Assembly: GCA_017503785.1 (NCBI GenBank)
Contig: JAFVSK010000006.1
Location: 62,001-126,000 of the forward strand
Reading direction: 5' to 3'
DNA from: Clostridia bacterium
GTDB taxonomy: Bacteria > Bacillota > Clostridia > Oscillospirales > Acutalibacteraceae
Length of the DNA: 64,000 nt
Below the pieces are notes generated by a model that worked only from the letters and a program-made list of their open reading frames with translations, was not told the DNA's origin and did not search any database. This document shows positions 42,743-51,339 of the stretch, piece by piece (the first letter of the stretch is position 1; each line of letters starts with the position of its first letter). The position numbers and the translations under genes are program-made.

Positions 42743-45700
42743 AGATACCACCATTCGCAAGGTGCTGATGATCGGCTCGGGCCCCATCACCATCGGTCAG
42801 GCCGCCGAGTTCGACTATGCCGGTGCTCAAGCCTGCCGCGTGCTGCGCGAGGAAGGCATTAACGTGGTGCTGGTGAACTCCAATCCTGCCACCATTATGA
42901 CAGATAAGAGCCTCGCCGATGAGATCTATCTGGAGCCGCTGAACGCCGAAACCGTGCGGCGCATCATTGAAAAAGAACGGCCCGACGGGTTGCTCGCCGG
43001 CTTGGGCGGGCAAACGGGCCTGACCATTGCCATGCAGCTCTCGCGCGACGGCACGCTGGAAAAATACGGCGTGCGCCTGCTCGGCTCCGATATTAACGCC
43101 ATTGAAAAGGCCGAAGACCGCGAACTGTTCCGTAACGCCATGAACGAGATCGGTCAGCCAATGGTACCCTCCGACATTGCCGAGGACGTGGATACCGCGC
43201 TGGCCATTGCGGCACGCATCGGTTATCCGGTTATCGTGCGCCCTGCCTTCACACTGGGCGGCTCGGGCGGCGGTATTGCCGCCACCGAAGCCGAGCTGCG
43301 CGAAATTGCGCGCGGCGGCTTGGATGCCTCCCCCATTACGCAGGTGCTGGTGGAAAAGTGCATTGCAGGCTGGAAAGAAATTGAGTTTGAAACCATGCGC
43401 GATGCCGGCGGCAACGCCATTGCGGTGTGCTCGATGGAAAACGTCGACCCGGTCGGCGTGCACACGGGCGACTCCGTGGTGGTGGCGCCCGCGCTCACGC
43501 TGTCGGTGAAAGAATACAGCATGCTGCGGCAAGCCGCGCTGGATATTGTGAACACCATCGGGATCGTGGGCGGCTGCAACTGCCAGTTTGCGCTGGATCC
43601 CAACAGCTTTGACTATGCCGTTATTGAAGTCAATCCGCGTGTGTCGCGCTCATCGGCGCTGGCCTCCAAGGCCTCGGGCTATCCCATTGCCAAGCTCACC
43701 ACGCGGTTGGCACTCGGCTATCGGTTAGACGAAATTAAAAACGATATCACCGGCAAGACCTGCGCCTGCTTCGAGCCGGCACTCGACTACGTGGTGGTAA
43801 AATTCCCCAAATGGCCGTTCGATAAATTTGCCGGCTCCAGCCGCTTGCTGGGCACGCAAATGAAGGCCACGGGCGAAGTAATGTCCATTGGCCAGAGCTT
43901 TGAAGAAGCCTTAATGAAGGCGGTGCGCGGTGCTGAGATCTCGCTGGACACGCTGAACGCTCCCCCGCTCACCGAAGCATCCGTGCGTGAACGCCTGCAC
44001 GAGCAAAACGACCGTCGGTTGTTCACGATATTTGAGGCGCTGAAAAGCGGTGTCACGGTGGACGAGATCTACGCGATCACCAAGATCGACCGCTGGTTCC
44101 TGCACAAGCTGGCCCGCATGGCGGCCTTTGAGCAGCATCTGCAGGCCGAGGGCTTGTGTGAGGGCGATTACATGGCGGCGAAACGCATGGGGTATCCCGA
44201 TGCCGCCATTCGCCGTCTGAGCGGTGCCGACACGCTGCCCGACTTTGCGCTTTCGTATAAGATGGTGGACACCTGCGCCGCCGAATACCGCGCCAAAACG
44301 CCGTATTTCTACTCCTGCGCCGATACGGTGTGCGAGTCGCGTCGCTTTGAGCGCAGCGGGCGCCCCGTGGTGATGGTGCTGGGCTCCGGCCCCATTCGTA
44401 TCGGCCAAGGCATCGAATTCGACTACAGCTCGGTGCACTGCGTGTGGACCCTGCAAAAGCTGGGCTACGACGTGGTCATCGTGAACAACAACCCCGAAAC
44501 CGTGTCCACCGACTACGACACCGCCGATCGCCTGTACTTTGAGCCGCTGTGCCCCGAGGACGTTATGAGCATCATCCGCGTGGAGCAGCCTATCGGTGTG
44601 GTGGTGGCCTTTGGCGGGCAAACCGCCATTAAGCTCACACAGTTCTTGGATAAAAACGGTATTCGCATTTTAGGCACCTCGGCCGACGGCATCGACATTG
44701 CCGAGGACCGCAGCCGCTTCGATGCGCTGCTGGAGGAGTTTGGTATTCGCCGTCCCAAGGGCTTGGGCGTGCGCACTGTAGAGGAAGCGGTGGCCGCTGC
44801 CGAAACGCTGGGCTATCCCGTGCTGCTGCGGCCGTCGTACGTGATCGGCGGCCAGAATATGACCATCTCCCGCACAAAAGAACGCACCGTGGAGTATATG
44901 AACACCATTCTGGCCGGCGGCATTGATAACCCCGTGCTGGTGGATAAGTATATGCCCGGCACCGAGCTGGAGGTAGACGTGATCTCCGACGGCGAGACCG
45001 TGCTCATCCCCGGTATTATGGAGCACATTGAACGCGCCGGCGTGCACAGCGGCGACTCCATTGCCGTGTATCCGCCGTATAACCTCAGCGATAAATTCCT
45101 GCGCAAGATCTGCGATTGCTCCGAAAAACTGGCGCTGGCGCTGGGCACCAAGGGCCTGGTGAACATTCAGTACCTCATTTACGAGGATGAATTGTACGTC
45201 ATTGAGGTCAATCCCCGCGCTTCGCGTACCATTCCGTATATCAGCAAGGTCACCAACGTTCCCATGGTGGACCTCGCCGCCCGCGTGATGCTGGGCGAAC
45301 GCTTGGCCGATCTGGGCTACGGCACGGGGCTGTATCGCACGCCGCCGTATTTCGCGGTAAAGGTGCCGGTATTCTCGTTTGAAAAGCTCACCGATGCCAA
45401 CTCCATGCTGGGCCCCGAAATGAAGTCCACAGGCGAGGTGCTGGGTCTTGGCCGCACGGTGGCCGAATCGCTGTTTAAGGGGCTGGCGGCTGCCGGACTA
45501 TCGGTGCCGTCGGTGCACGAGGGCGAAGCCGGTATGCTCATCAGCGTGGAGGAAAGCGATTATCCCGATTGCATTTCGCTGGCAAAGCACTTTTACGAGC
45601 TGGGGCTCACGCTGTACGCCACGGCCGGCACTGCCGCCGCCATTGCGGCGCTGGGCATCCCTGTAACGGCGGTGAAAAACGCCGCCGAAAGCAACGAGAT

Positions 45701-46766
45701 CACCACGCTGATGGAATCGGGCAAGCTGCACGGTATCGTGTATACCGGCGCGGTAAAGGATGCCACCGTGGGCGATTACATTGTGCTGCACCGCCGCGCG
45801 ATGCAGCTGGGTATCCCCTGCTTCACCTCGCTGGATACCGCCGATGCGCTGGCGCAAATTATGGAAAGCCGTTTCAACGGCCGCAACACCGAGCTGGTGA
45901 ACATTAACGCCATGCGCCAAACGCGCCAAACGCTGCAGTTCACCAAAATGCACTCCTGCGGCAACGATTATCTGTTTATTGAAAACTTCGACAACGGCAT
46001 CACCTGCCCCGAATCGCTGTGCGTAGATCTGTGTCGCCCGCACTACGGCGTGGGCGCCGACGGTATTGTGCTCATCGAGCGCTCCGACAAGGCGGATGCC
46101 AAAATGCGCACCTTTAACCGCGACGGCAGCGAAAGCCCCATGGCCGGCAACAATATCCGCTGTGTGGGTAAATATCTGTACGACAAGGGCTTCGTTGACC
46201 GCGAGGAGATCACCGTGGAAACTGCCAGCGGTGTGCACTGCTTGCAGCTGCTTTTGCGCGACGGCAAGGTCAGTTCGGTCACGGTGGATATGGGCACAGC
46301 CTCCCTGCGTGCCGCCGATCTGCCCGCCGCCGTGACGTGTGAGCGCATGATCGCCTATCCGCTCACCGTGGGCGACAATCGCTACACCGTTACCGGTGTG
46401 TCCATCGGCAATCCGCATTGCGTGGTGTTCTGCGATAACATCGACGCGCTGGATCTTTCCACGATCGGTCCCAAGTTTGAATACGCTGCGGTTTTCCCCG
46501 AGCGTGTGAACACCGAGTTCGTGCGCAGTGTGAATAAAACGACACTGCGTATGCGCGTGTGGGAGCGTGGCAACGGCGAAACGCTGGCCTGCGGCACGGG
46601 AGCGTGCGCAGCAGCGGTGGCGGCGGTGGAAAACGGCTTGTGCGACAAGGGCACCGATATTACCGTGAAGCTGCGCGGCGGCGATCTCACGGTGAACTAC
46701 ACCGACGAACGCGTGCTGCTCACCGGCCCTGCCGTGCTGGTGTACGAGGGTACGTGGGAATATTGA
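42735..46766 (+). CDS. carB-dapF: Fusion: carbamoyl-phosphate synthase large subunit + diaminopimelate epimerase
   Basis: 1343 residues in one frame. Residues 1-about 1065 are a full CarB: two ATP-grasp halves (VNPRVSRSSALASKASGYPIA in the first, VNPRASRTIPYISKVTNVP in the second) and the C-terminal allosteric domain (about 925-1060). From residue 1069 a complete DapF follows (275 residues) beginning FTKMHSCGNDYLF, with both active-site cysteines: Cys1143 in GNNIRC and Cys1286 in ACGTGACA. DapF makes meso-diaminopimelate for lysine and peptidoglycan. ATG 42735 follows GGGAGG and overlaps the carA stop. An internal ATG at 45912 has no good ribosome-binding site, so a separate DapF is not supported. 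Confidence 0.93.
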   Translation: MPKDTTIRKVLMIGSGPITIGQAAEFDYAGAQACRVLREEGINVVLVNSNPATIMTDKSLADEIYLEPLNAETVRRIIEKERPDGLLAGLGGQTGLTIAMQLSRDGTLEKYGVRLLGSDINAIEKAEDRELFRNAMNEIGQPMVPSDIAEDVDTALAIAARIGYPVIVRPAFTLGGSGGGIAATEAELREIARGGLDASPITQVLVEKCIAGWKEIEFETMRDAGGNAIAVCSMENVDPVGVHTGDSVVVAPALTLSVKEYSMLRQAALDIVNTIGIVGGCNCQFALDPNSFDYAVIEVNPRVSRSSALASKASGYPIAKLTTRLALGYRLDEIKNDITGKTCACFEPALDYVVVKFPKWPFDKFAGSSRLLGTQMKATGEVMSIGQSFEEALMKAVRGAEISLDTLNAPPLTEASVRERLHEQNDRRLFTIFEALKSGVTVDEIYAITKIDRWFLHKLARMAAFEQHLQAEGLCEGDYMAAKRMGYPDAAIRRLSGADTLPDFALSYKMVDTCAAEYRAKTPYFYSCADTVCESRRFERSGRPVVMVLGSGPIRIGQGIEFDYSSVHCVWTLQKLGYDVVIVNNNPETVSTDYDTADRLYFEPLCPEDVMSIIRVEQPIGVVVAFGGQTAIKLTQFLDKNGIRILGTSADGIDIAEDRSRFDALLEEFGIRRPKGLGVRTVEEAVAAAETLGYPVLLRPSYVIGGQNMTISRTKERTVEYMNTILAGGIDNPVLVDKYMPGTELEVDVISDGETVLIPGIMEHIERAGVHSGDSIAVYPPYNLSDKFLRKICDCSEKLALALGTKGLVNIQYLIYEDELYVIEVNPRASRTIPYISKVTNVPMVDLAARVMLGERLADLGYGTGLYRTPPYFAVKVPVFSFEKLTDANSMLGPEMKSTGEVLGLGRTVAESLFKGLAAAGLSVPSVHEGEAGMLISVEESDYPDCISLAKHFYELGLTLYATAGTAAAIAALGIPVTAVKNAAESNEITTLMESGKLHGIVYTGAVKDATVGDYIVLHRRAMQLGIPCFTSLDTADALAQIMESRFNGRNTELVNINAMRQTRQTLQFTKMHSCGNDYLFIENFDNGITCPESLCVDLCRPHYGVGADGIVLIERSDKADAKMRTFNRDGSESPMAGNNIRCVGKYLYDKGFVDREEITVETASGVHCLQLLLRDGKVSSVTVDMGTASLRAADLPAAVTCERMIAYPLTVGDNRYTVTGVSIGNPHCVVFCDNIDALDLSTIGPKFEYAAVFPERVNTEFVRSVNKTTLRMRVWERGNGETLACGTGACAAAVAAVENGLCDKGTDITVKLRGGDLTVNYTDERVLLTGPAVLVYEGTWEY

Positions 46767-46777
46767 TGTAAAAACGA

Positions 46778-46814
46778 AATGCAGCAGACGGTCTTACCGT
46801 CTGCTGCATTTTTT
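46778..46814. terminator. Bidirectional terminator after carB-dapF
   Basis: A 15-bp perfect stem AATGCAGCAGACGGT / ACCGTCTGCTGCATT with loop CTT, then T-rich on the plus side. The minus-strand gene's TAA (46796-46794) sits in and beside the loop. Confidence 0.9.
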
Positions 46815-47399
46815 CATTCTTCGAAAAATACCCGCACCACCGAAATATACCGCCACACCAACGGCGGTGATAATGATATCGGTCATGGTATCGCCCACGG
46901 GTGAGCCGCCGCTTGCCAGTGCTTGCGCTACGCGCTGCGCATCGCCGCCCACCACCAGATCGCTCACGTATTCAAACACCTCCCACAGGGCTGCCAGCCC
47001 CATGACGGAGAGAAATATCACAAGCAGCAGCACGCTTCGCCCCAGCACAGCCTCGTGGCGTGAAAGCAGCTCGGCGAGCATGGCGGCGGCCAGCACGCCG
47101 AACAGACCGTGCAAAAACAGATCCCACCACGGAATATGATAATAAAAGCCCAGTGCACTGCCGCAAAAACTGGCCAATACCACGTGCAACGCCACCGCGG
47201 CAAACATCGCCATCGACAACGATCGCGCGGTTATGCGTTCCAGAAGCAGCAGCACGGTAGGAATGAGCGCACACGCCGTCACCTGCAAAAAAACAAGCGG
47301 CGCGGCGGCTTCGGTCGTCAGCGCATATACAACGAGCGTAGCTGCGGCCAGCACAACGGTGATCACACTCACCCACTGCTTTTGTTTTACAACGTTCAT
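46794..47399 (-). CDS. Membrane protein, YjdF (DUF2238)-like
   Basis: 201 residues with about six hydrophobic segments. The motifs WWDLFLHGLFGVLAAAML, ALWEVFEYVSDLV and GDTMTDIIITAVGV resemble the YjdF/DUF2238 family of uncharacterised membrane proteins with conserved acidic and His residues. Function unknown. ATG 47399 is six bases from GAGGTG; GTG 47408 overlaps it. The last codons and stop lie within the terminator hairpin shared with carB-dapF. Confidence 0.7.
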   Translation of the reverse strand: MNVVKQKQWVSVITVVLAAATLVVYALTTEAAAPLVFLQVTACALIPTVLLLLERITARSLSMAMFAAVALHVVLASFCGSALGFYYHIPWWDLFLHGLFGVLAAAMLAELLSRHEAVLGRSVLLLVIFLSVMGLAALWEVFEYVSDLVVGGDAQRVAQALASGGSPVGDTMTDIIITAVGVAVYFGGAGIFRRMKKCSRR

Positions 47400-47456
47400 C
47401 GGTAACACCTCACTTCTTATTGTACACCGTCAAGAAGTGAAACATGTTACCAAAAT

Positions 47457-47489
47457 TTTAAAAAAAGAGAGGCAATGCTGCCTCTCTTT
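47457..47489 (-). terminator. Terminator of the sugar-acid-type operon
   Basis: AAAGAGAGGC / GCCTCTCTTT 10-bp stem with a 6-nt loop; on the minus strand it is followed by a T run. It starts two bases after the dehydrogenase stop codon. Confidence 0.85.
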
Positions 47490-47490
47490 G

Positions 47491-48525
47491 TTATTCATTA
47501 TCGTCCCACGGATGCAATACCACTTTAACAATATGCGGATCGCGGCTTTCCAGCAGCGCCACCGCTTCGCTTGTGCGCGACAGCGGCATCACCACCGACA
47601 CCATTTCCTTCAACGAGATCACGCCGCGGTCGACCAGCTGAATAAGCGGATCCCAGCCCCATTCGTTGCCGGTGTAGCCGCACACGCGGATCTGCCGCAA
47701 AATACACTCGGTTACCGGAAGCGGAATAACGGCCTCCTTCGACGGAATACCGTAAAGCATCACCATACCTCCGCTTACCACCGCTTGGAAGCACTGCTCA
47801 ATGGTGGCGGGAGCACCGGCGGCGTCGATGGCCAAGTCCACACCGCGACCGCCCGTTTCACGCTGAATGTACGCCACGGCATCGTCGGTGCGCAGGTCGA
47901 TCACCTCGGCACCGAATTTGCGAGCCATGGCGGCGCGCACGTCGTTTCGCGCGGTGCAGAAGATCCGCCCTGCCCCCGCCGCGCGGGCGGCTTGAATGAA
48001 CGACAGTCCTGCCACGCCAACGCCTTGAATGAGCACGGTCTGCCCCATTTGGAAGCCGCTGTTCAGCAGTGCACCAAACGGACACGCCACCGCCTCGATG
48101 ATGGCGCCTTCGTCGTAGGAGATGCTGTCGGGAATTTCGCGGATGCAGCCCACCGGCACCGTAACAAACTGGGCTTCGCCGCCTTGATACGGCGGATACC
48201 CGATCTCGCCCGCGCTGCACAGATGCTTGCGGCCGGTACGGCAAAATTCGCACGTGCCGCAGCCCACGTAGGTTTCCACCACCACGCGTTTGCCGCACAG
48301 CGACTTGTCGCAGCCGTCGCCCACGGCGACAATATCGCCGCAGATCTCGTGCCCCAACACGTGAGGCGGCTTGCCGGCATCAAATTTATCGGCAATAATA
48401 TGCACGTCGGTGGCACAAAGTCCCACCGCCATGACCTTGATTTTTACCCAACCGGGTCGACACTCCGGCTCGGGCAGGTCGGTATACTCGAGCGCATACT
48501 TGCCTTTCCACACCACAGCCTTCAC
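47491..48525 (-). CDS. Zinc-dependent medium-chain alcohol/polyol dehydrogenase
   Basis: 344 residues of the MDR superfamily. Catalytic zinc ligands are Cys37 (GLCATDVH) and the His/Glu of LGHEICGD; the structural zinc lobe is GCGTCEFCRTGRKHLC; the NAD-binding motif is IQGVGVAGLSFIQ. Likely oxidises a sugar, polyol or sugar acid hydroxyl. Start GTG 48525 (MKAVVWKGKY) is eight bases from AAGGTGGG; GTG 48534 overlaps the upstream gene. Last gene of the four-gene operon. Confidence 0.9.
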   Translation of the reverse strand: MKAVVWKGKYALEYTDLPEPECRPGWVKIKVMAVGLCATDVHIIADKFDAGKPPHVLGHEICGDIVAVGDGCDKSLCGKRVVVETYVGCGTCEFCRTGRKHLCSAGEIGYPPYQGGEAQFVTVPVGCIREIPDSISYDEGAIIEAVACPFGALLNSGFQMGQTVLIQGVGVAGLSFIQAARAAGAGRIFCTARNDVRAAMARKFGAEVIDLRTDDAVAYIQRETGGRGVDLAIDAAGAPATIEQCFQAVVSGGMVMLYGIPSKEAVIPLPVTECILRQIRVCGYTGNEWGWDPLIQLVDRGVISLKEMVSVVMPLSRTSEAVALLESRDPHIVKVVLHPWDDNE

Positions 48526-48526
48526 G

Positions 48527-49408
48527 TTACACACCCACCTTCAGCATTGCTTGAATCCGCTTGTACACGGCAATTTCCTTTTCTGCGGTAGGATCCTCAA
48601 CGCGCATGCCCTGTGCCTTGGCCAGCAGCTTGTAGCCTATGGGGAACGGCAGGCTGTCGCATTCGCGCAAGATCGGCAAAATGGCACGCTGCGCCGCCAT
48701 GGCGGCCTGCAGGTCACCCTTGTCGAACGCTTGATAAATGGCATCAATGTGCCACGGCATGCTGGCGGAAAGCGCCGTCATATTGCCGTGGCAGCCGGCG
48801 GTTAAGGCAGGCAGCAGGCAATCGTCGGTGCCGGTATACAGCACAAATTCAGGGCGCTCACGCTTGGCCAGATCGCACAAATGCGCAATGCGCTTCATCA
48901 CGGCCGAGGAATCCTTCATACCCACCAAGTTGGGGATCTCCATCAGCTTTAAGAACGTGGGGATCTCGATGCCGGTGGTAAAGAACGGCACGTGATAGGC
49001 CACAATGGGCATGCCCTCGGCGGCGGCGCATACCTCGCGGTAGAAATCCAGCACCGCCTCCTGCGTTAATCCGTAGTAAAACGGCGGGCACACCACGCAG
49101 GCATCGTAGTCGTAACGCTTGGCAGCCTCGATGCTGCGGATCACGCGCATTGCCGAAATATCACAGGTGCCGGCAATCAGCTGCTTGCGGCCGCGGTTGG
49201 CCAGCATCACGCTGCGCAGCACCTCGGCGCGCTCGGGGAGGTCTAATTTCACAAACTCGCCCGTGGAGGCACACGGTAAAATGGCCTCGGTGGGACACGT
49301 GCAAAACGCTTCGGTTTGATTTTGAATTTCGCCGTAGTCGGGATAGCCCTTTTCGTCGAACGGCGTTACGGTAACGCCCACGCTGCGGCTCAACTGTACG
49401 TGTTTCAT
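48527..49408 (-). CDS. DHDPS/N-acetylneuraminate lyase family aldolase
   Basis: 293-residue TIM-barrel enzyme of the DapA/NanA superfamily. The Schiff-base Lys is in NLVGMKDSSAVM, the Tyr in IVAYHVPFF, and the substrate loop reads CASTGEFVKL rather than the GTTGE of DapA. The context (sugar-acid dehydratase-like gene upstream, dehydrogenase downstream) favours a 2-keto-3-deoxy sugar-acid aldolase over dihydrodipicolinate synthase (inference). Overlaps the upstream gene by ATGA. Confidence 0.88.
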   Translation of the reverse strand: MKHVQLSRSVGVTVTPFDEKGYPDYGEIQNQTEAFCTCPTEAILPCASTGEFVKLDLPERAEVLRSVMLANRGRKQLIAGTCDISAMRVIRSIEAAKRYDYDACVVCPPFYYGLTQEAVLDFYREVCAAAEGMPIVAYHVPFFTTGIEIPTFLKLMEIPNLVGMKDSSAVMKRIAHLCDLAKRERPEFVLYTGTDDCLLPALTAGCHGNMTALSASMPWHIDAIYQAFDKGDLQAAMAAQRAILPILRECDSLPFPIGYKLLAKAQGMRVEDPTAEKEIAVYKRIQAMLKVGV

Positions 49409-50529
49409 ACTTCCACCTTATATCTGTCGATCACGTTCGGATTTACCTGAATACCCAAGCCCGGCTTTTGCGGAATGGTAACGTAGCCCTCATTATCCAC
49501 CGAGAAAATGGGCGTGGTAAGCTCCTTGCGCAACACGGTATCCTGCTCACAGAATTCCAAATACCACGTGTGCGGCAACGACGCAATGTATTGCAGCGAG
49601 GCCGACATTAAAATGTTGGTCTTAAACGCATGCGGAATGATGGTCACGTTGTACTGCTCGGCCAAGTCGATCAGCTTGCGGCCGATGGTCAAGCCGCCGC
49701 AACGGCTGAGATCGGGCTGCACGATATCCACACAGCCACGGCTGAGCAGGTCGCGGAATTCGTGGATGGTGCCCACCTCTTCGCCCGCGGAAATGTGCAC
49801 GTTGGTGGCTTGATTCAAACGGGTGTAGGCATCAAGATTATCGGGATGGAACGGCTCCTCCACCCAGTACACGTCGAGATCCTCAAACGCCTTGACCGTG
49901 CGCATGGCGCCCTTCACGTCGGTCCAGCGCATGGCAATGTCGATCATCAGCTTTTTATCGGGACCGATGGCACGGCGCGCCGCCTTTACCAGCGCAATAT
50001 CCTTTTCAAACGACTCACCGAGGCCGCCCCAACCGAACTTGAAGCCTTGATAGCCGCTGCCGTCGAACGACTCCACCAGCTCGTACACTTCCTTTTCTGT
50101 GTTCGGCATCAGCACACTGCAATAGGCTTGGATCTTATCGCGGTAGCTGCCGCCCAACGCCTTGGCGGTGGGAACGCCGTAGACCTGACCGATGATATCC
50201 CACAGCGCAATGTCGATGCCGCTCATCGCGTGAATGACGGCACTGCGACGGCCGTGGTAAATGCTCATATCGTACATTTTACGCCACAAGCGCTCCACGT
50301 CCAGCGGATCCTCACCGATGAGAATGTCGCGCAGGCCGCGGCACGCCATGTGCGAAGCCGGCATATCAATGATGGTTTTCACCACGTAGGGCGACGAATC
50401 CACCTCGCCCACACCGGTGATACCGGCATCGGTATCCACAAATACCACCACGGTATCCTGGCTGCCGTCGCCGATCATTTCAATGGTGCTCTGGCGCAGA
50501 ATAACGGAACGCACGTCTGTGATTTTCAT
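49405..50529 (-). CDS. Mandelate racemase/muconate lactonizing enzyme-family protein, probable sugar-acid dehydratase
   Basis: 374-residue enolase-superfamily member. Metal ligands are visible as Asp in LMIDIAM, Glu in YWVEEPF and Glu in SAGEEVG. The catalytic strand that usually reads KxK has GFKFGWGG, so only the first Lys is present. C-terminal IIPHAFKTN supplies His/Lys candidates. Such enzymes dehydrate or epimerise sugar acids; the neighbouring aldolase and dehydrogenase support the dehydratase reading. ATG 50529 follows AAGGAGAGGGAG; the longer frame upstream lies partly in the M24 gene and is rejected. Confidence 0.88.
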   Translation of the reverse strand: MKITDVRSVILRQSTIEMIGDGSQDTVVVFVDTDAGITGVGEVDSSPYVVKTIIDMPASHMACRGLRDILIGEDPLDVERLWRKMYDMSIYHGRRSAVIHAMSGIDIALWDIIGQVYGVPTAKALGGSYRDKIQAYCSVLMPNTEKEVYELVESFDGSGYQGFKFGWGGLGESFEKDIALVKAARRAIGPDKKLMIDIAMRWTDVKGAMRTVKAFEDLDVYWVEEPFHPDNLDAYTRLNQATNVHISAGEEVGTIHEFRDLLSRGCVDIVQPDLSRCGGLTIGRKLIDLAEQYNVTIIPHAFKTNILMSASLQYIASLPHTWYLEFCEQDTVLRKELTTPIFSVDNEGYVTIPQKPGLGIQVNPNVIDRYKVEV

Positions 50530-50542
50530 AAACTCCCTCTCC

Positions 50543-51217
50543 TTACACGATACAGTCTTCAATAGCCAGCGGATAACGGAACAAACATTCCGCACCGTCG
50601 GCGGTGATACGGTAATTGTTTTCGAGGCGCACGCCAAACGCGCCCTCGCAGTAGGCTCCCGGCTCCAGCGCCACGATCATGCCCTCCTGCAGCACGTCGG
50701 TGCAGTCGGGTACAAATTCGGGCGGCAGCAGTTTTTCGCAGCCTAATGCGTGGCCGGCGTGATGCGGGCACGACAGCCCAAACTCCGCCAGGCTTTGCTG
50801 CATAAGGTGGTATAGCTCGCACGCACGCACACCGGGGCGCAGTGCGGCTTCCAGTTGCCGTAGCGTGGCTTCCACCGCCGCATACACCCGCCGCTGCTCG
50901 GCACCGGCCTCACCGATAAAAAAGGTGCGTGTGGTATCGGCAAAGCAACCGTTCACACCGGGCTGAATATCCACGATAAGTGCATCGCCCGTTTGCAGCA
51001 CATAGGCCGTGGGAGCGCCCTCAATGGCTCCGCTGCGCACACCGCCGATGAGATCGCCCGAAAACGGCACCTCACACGCGGCCGCCGTATTCCACGCCGT
51101 TTGCACCAACCGCTGCACGTCCTGCTCGGTCATGCCGGCGCGCACGTTTTCTGCCACGGCGCGAAACGCCGCTGCGTTCAGCGACTCGCAAAACGCTATT
51201 GCCGCTGCCTCTACCAT
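50543..51217 (-). CDS. M24 family metallopeptidase (Xaa-Pro aminopeptidase-like)
   Basis: 224 residues, just the pita-bread catalytic domain. The five metal ligands are present: two Asp (IVDIQPGVNGCFADTTRTF), His (HHAGHALG), and two Glu (VALEPGAY, RLENNYRI). It lacks the N-terminal domain of full aminopeptidase P, and may act on a small proline-type or creatinase-like substrate. Its place as first gene of a sugar-acid-type operon is unusual. ATG 51217 is seven bases from GAGGTG. Confidence 0.88.
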   Translation of the reverse strand: MVEAAAIAFCESLNAAAFRAVAENVRAGMTEQDVQRLVQTAWNTAAACEVPFSGDLIGGVRSGAIEGAPTAYVLQTGDALIVDIQPGVNGCFADTTRTFFIGEAGAEQRRVYAAVEATLRQLEAALRPGVRACELYHLMQQSLAEFGLSCPHHAGHALGCEKLLPPEFVPDCTDVLQEGMIVALEPGAYCEGAFGVRLENNYRITADGAECLFRYPLAIEDCIV

Positions 51218-51243
51218 GCACAACACCTCGTTTCTCACCTATC

Positions 51244-51271
51244 ATTATACACCGTCTTTTTAATTTGTAAA
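51244..51271 (-). promoter_or_regulatory. Promoter of the M24-to-dehydrogenase operon
   Basis: TTTACA (51271-51266), 16 bp, TATAAT (51249-51244), divergent from the ROK promoter that begins 17 bp away. The 17-bp AT-rich gap is the likely operator region. Confidence 0.7.
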
Positions 51272-51288
51272 GACTTTTTATAAATTAC

Positions 51289-51317
51289 TTGCATTAACAT
51301 TCGTTTTTTGGTATACT
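51289..51317 (+). promoter_or_regulatory. Promoter of the ROK regulator
   Basis: TTGCAT (51289-51294), 17 bp, TATACT (51312-51317), 22 bp before the GTG start. Confidence 0.7.
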
Positions 51318-51339
51318 GACTACGTTAAGAGGTGATACC

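Noticed and set aside
45912-46766. Separate dapF gene starting at an internal ATG
   Set aside because: No Shine-Dalgarno sequence precedes ATG 45912 or 45948, and the frame is continuous with carB, so one fused protein is the simplest reading.
48527-49408. dapA (dihydrodipicolinate synthase) as partner of the fused dapF
   Set aside because: The substrate loop departs from GTTGE and the gene is embedded in a dehydratase/dehydrogenase operon; a keto-deoxy acid aldolase is more likely.
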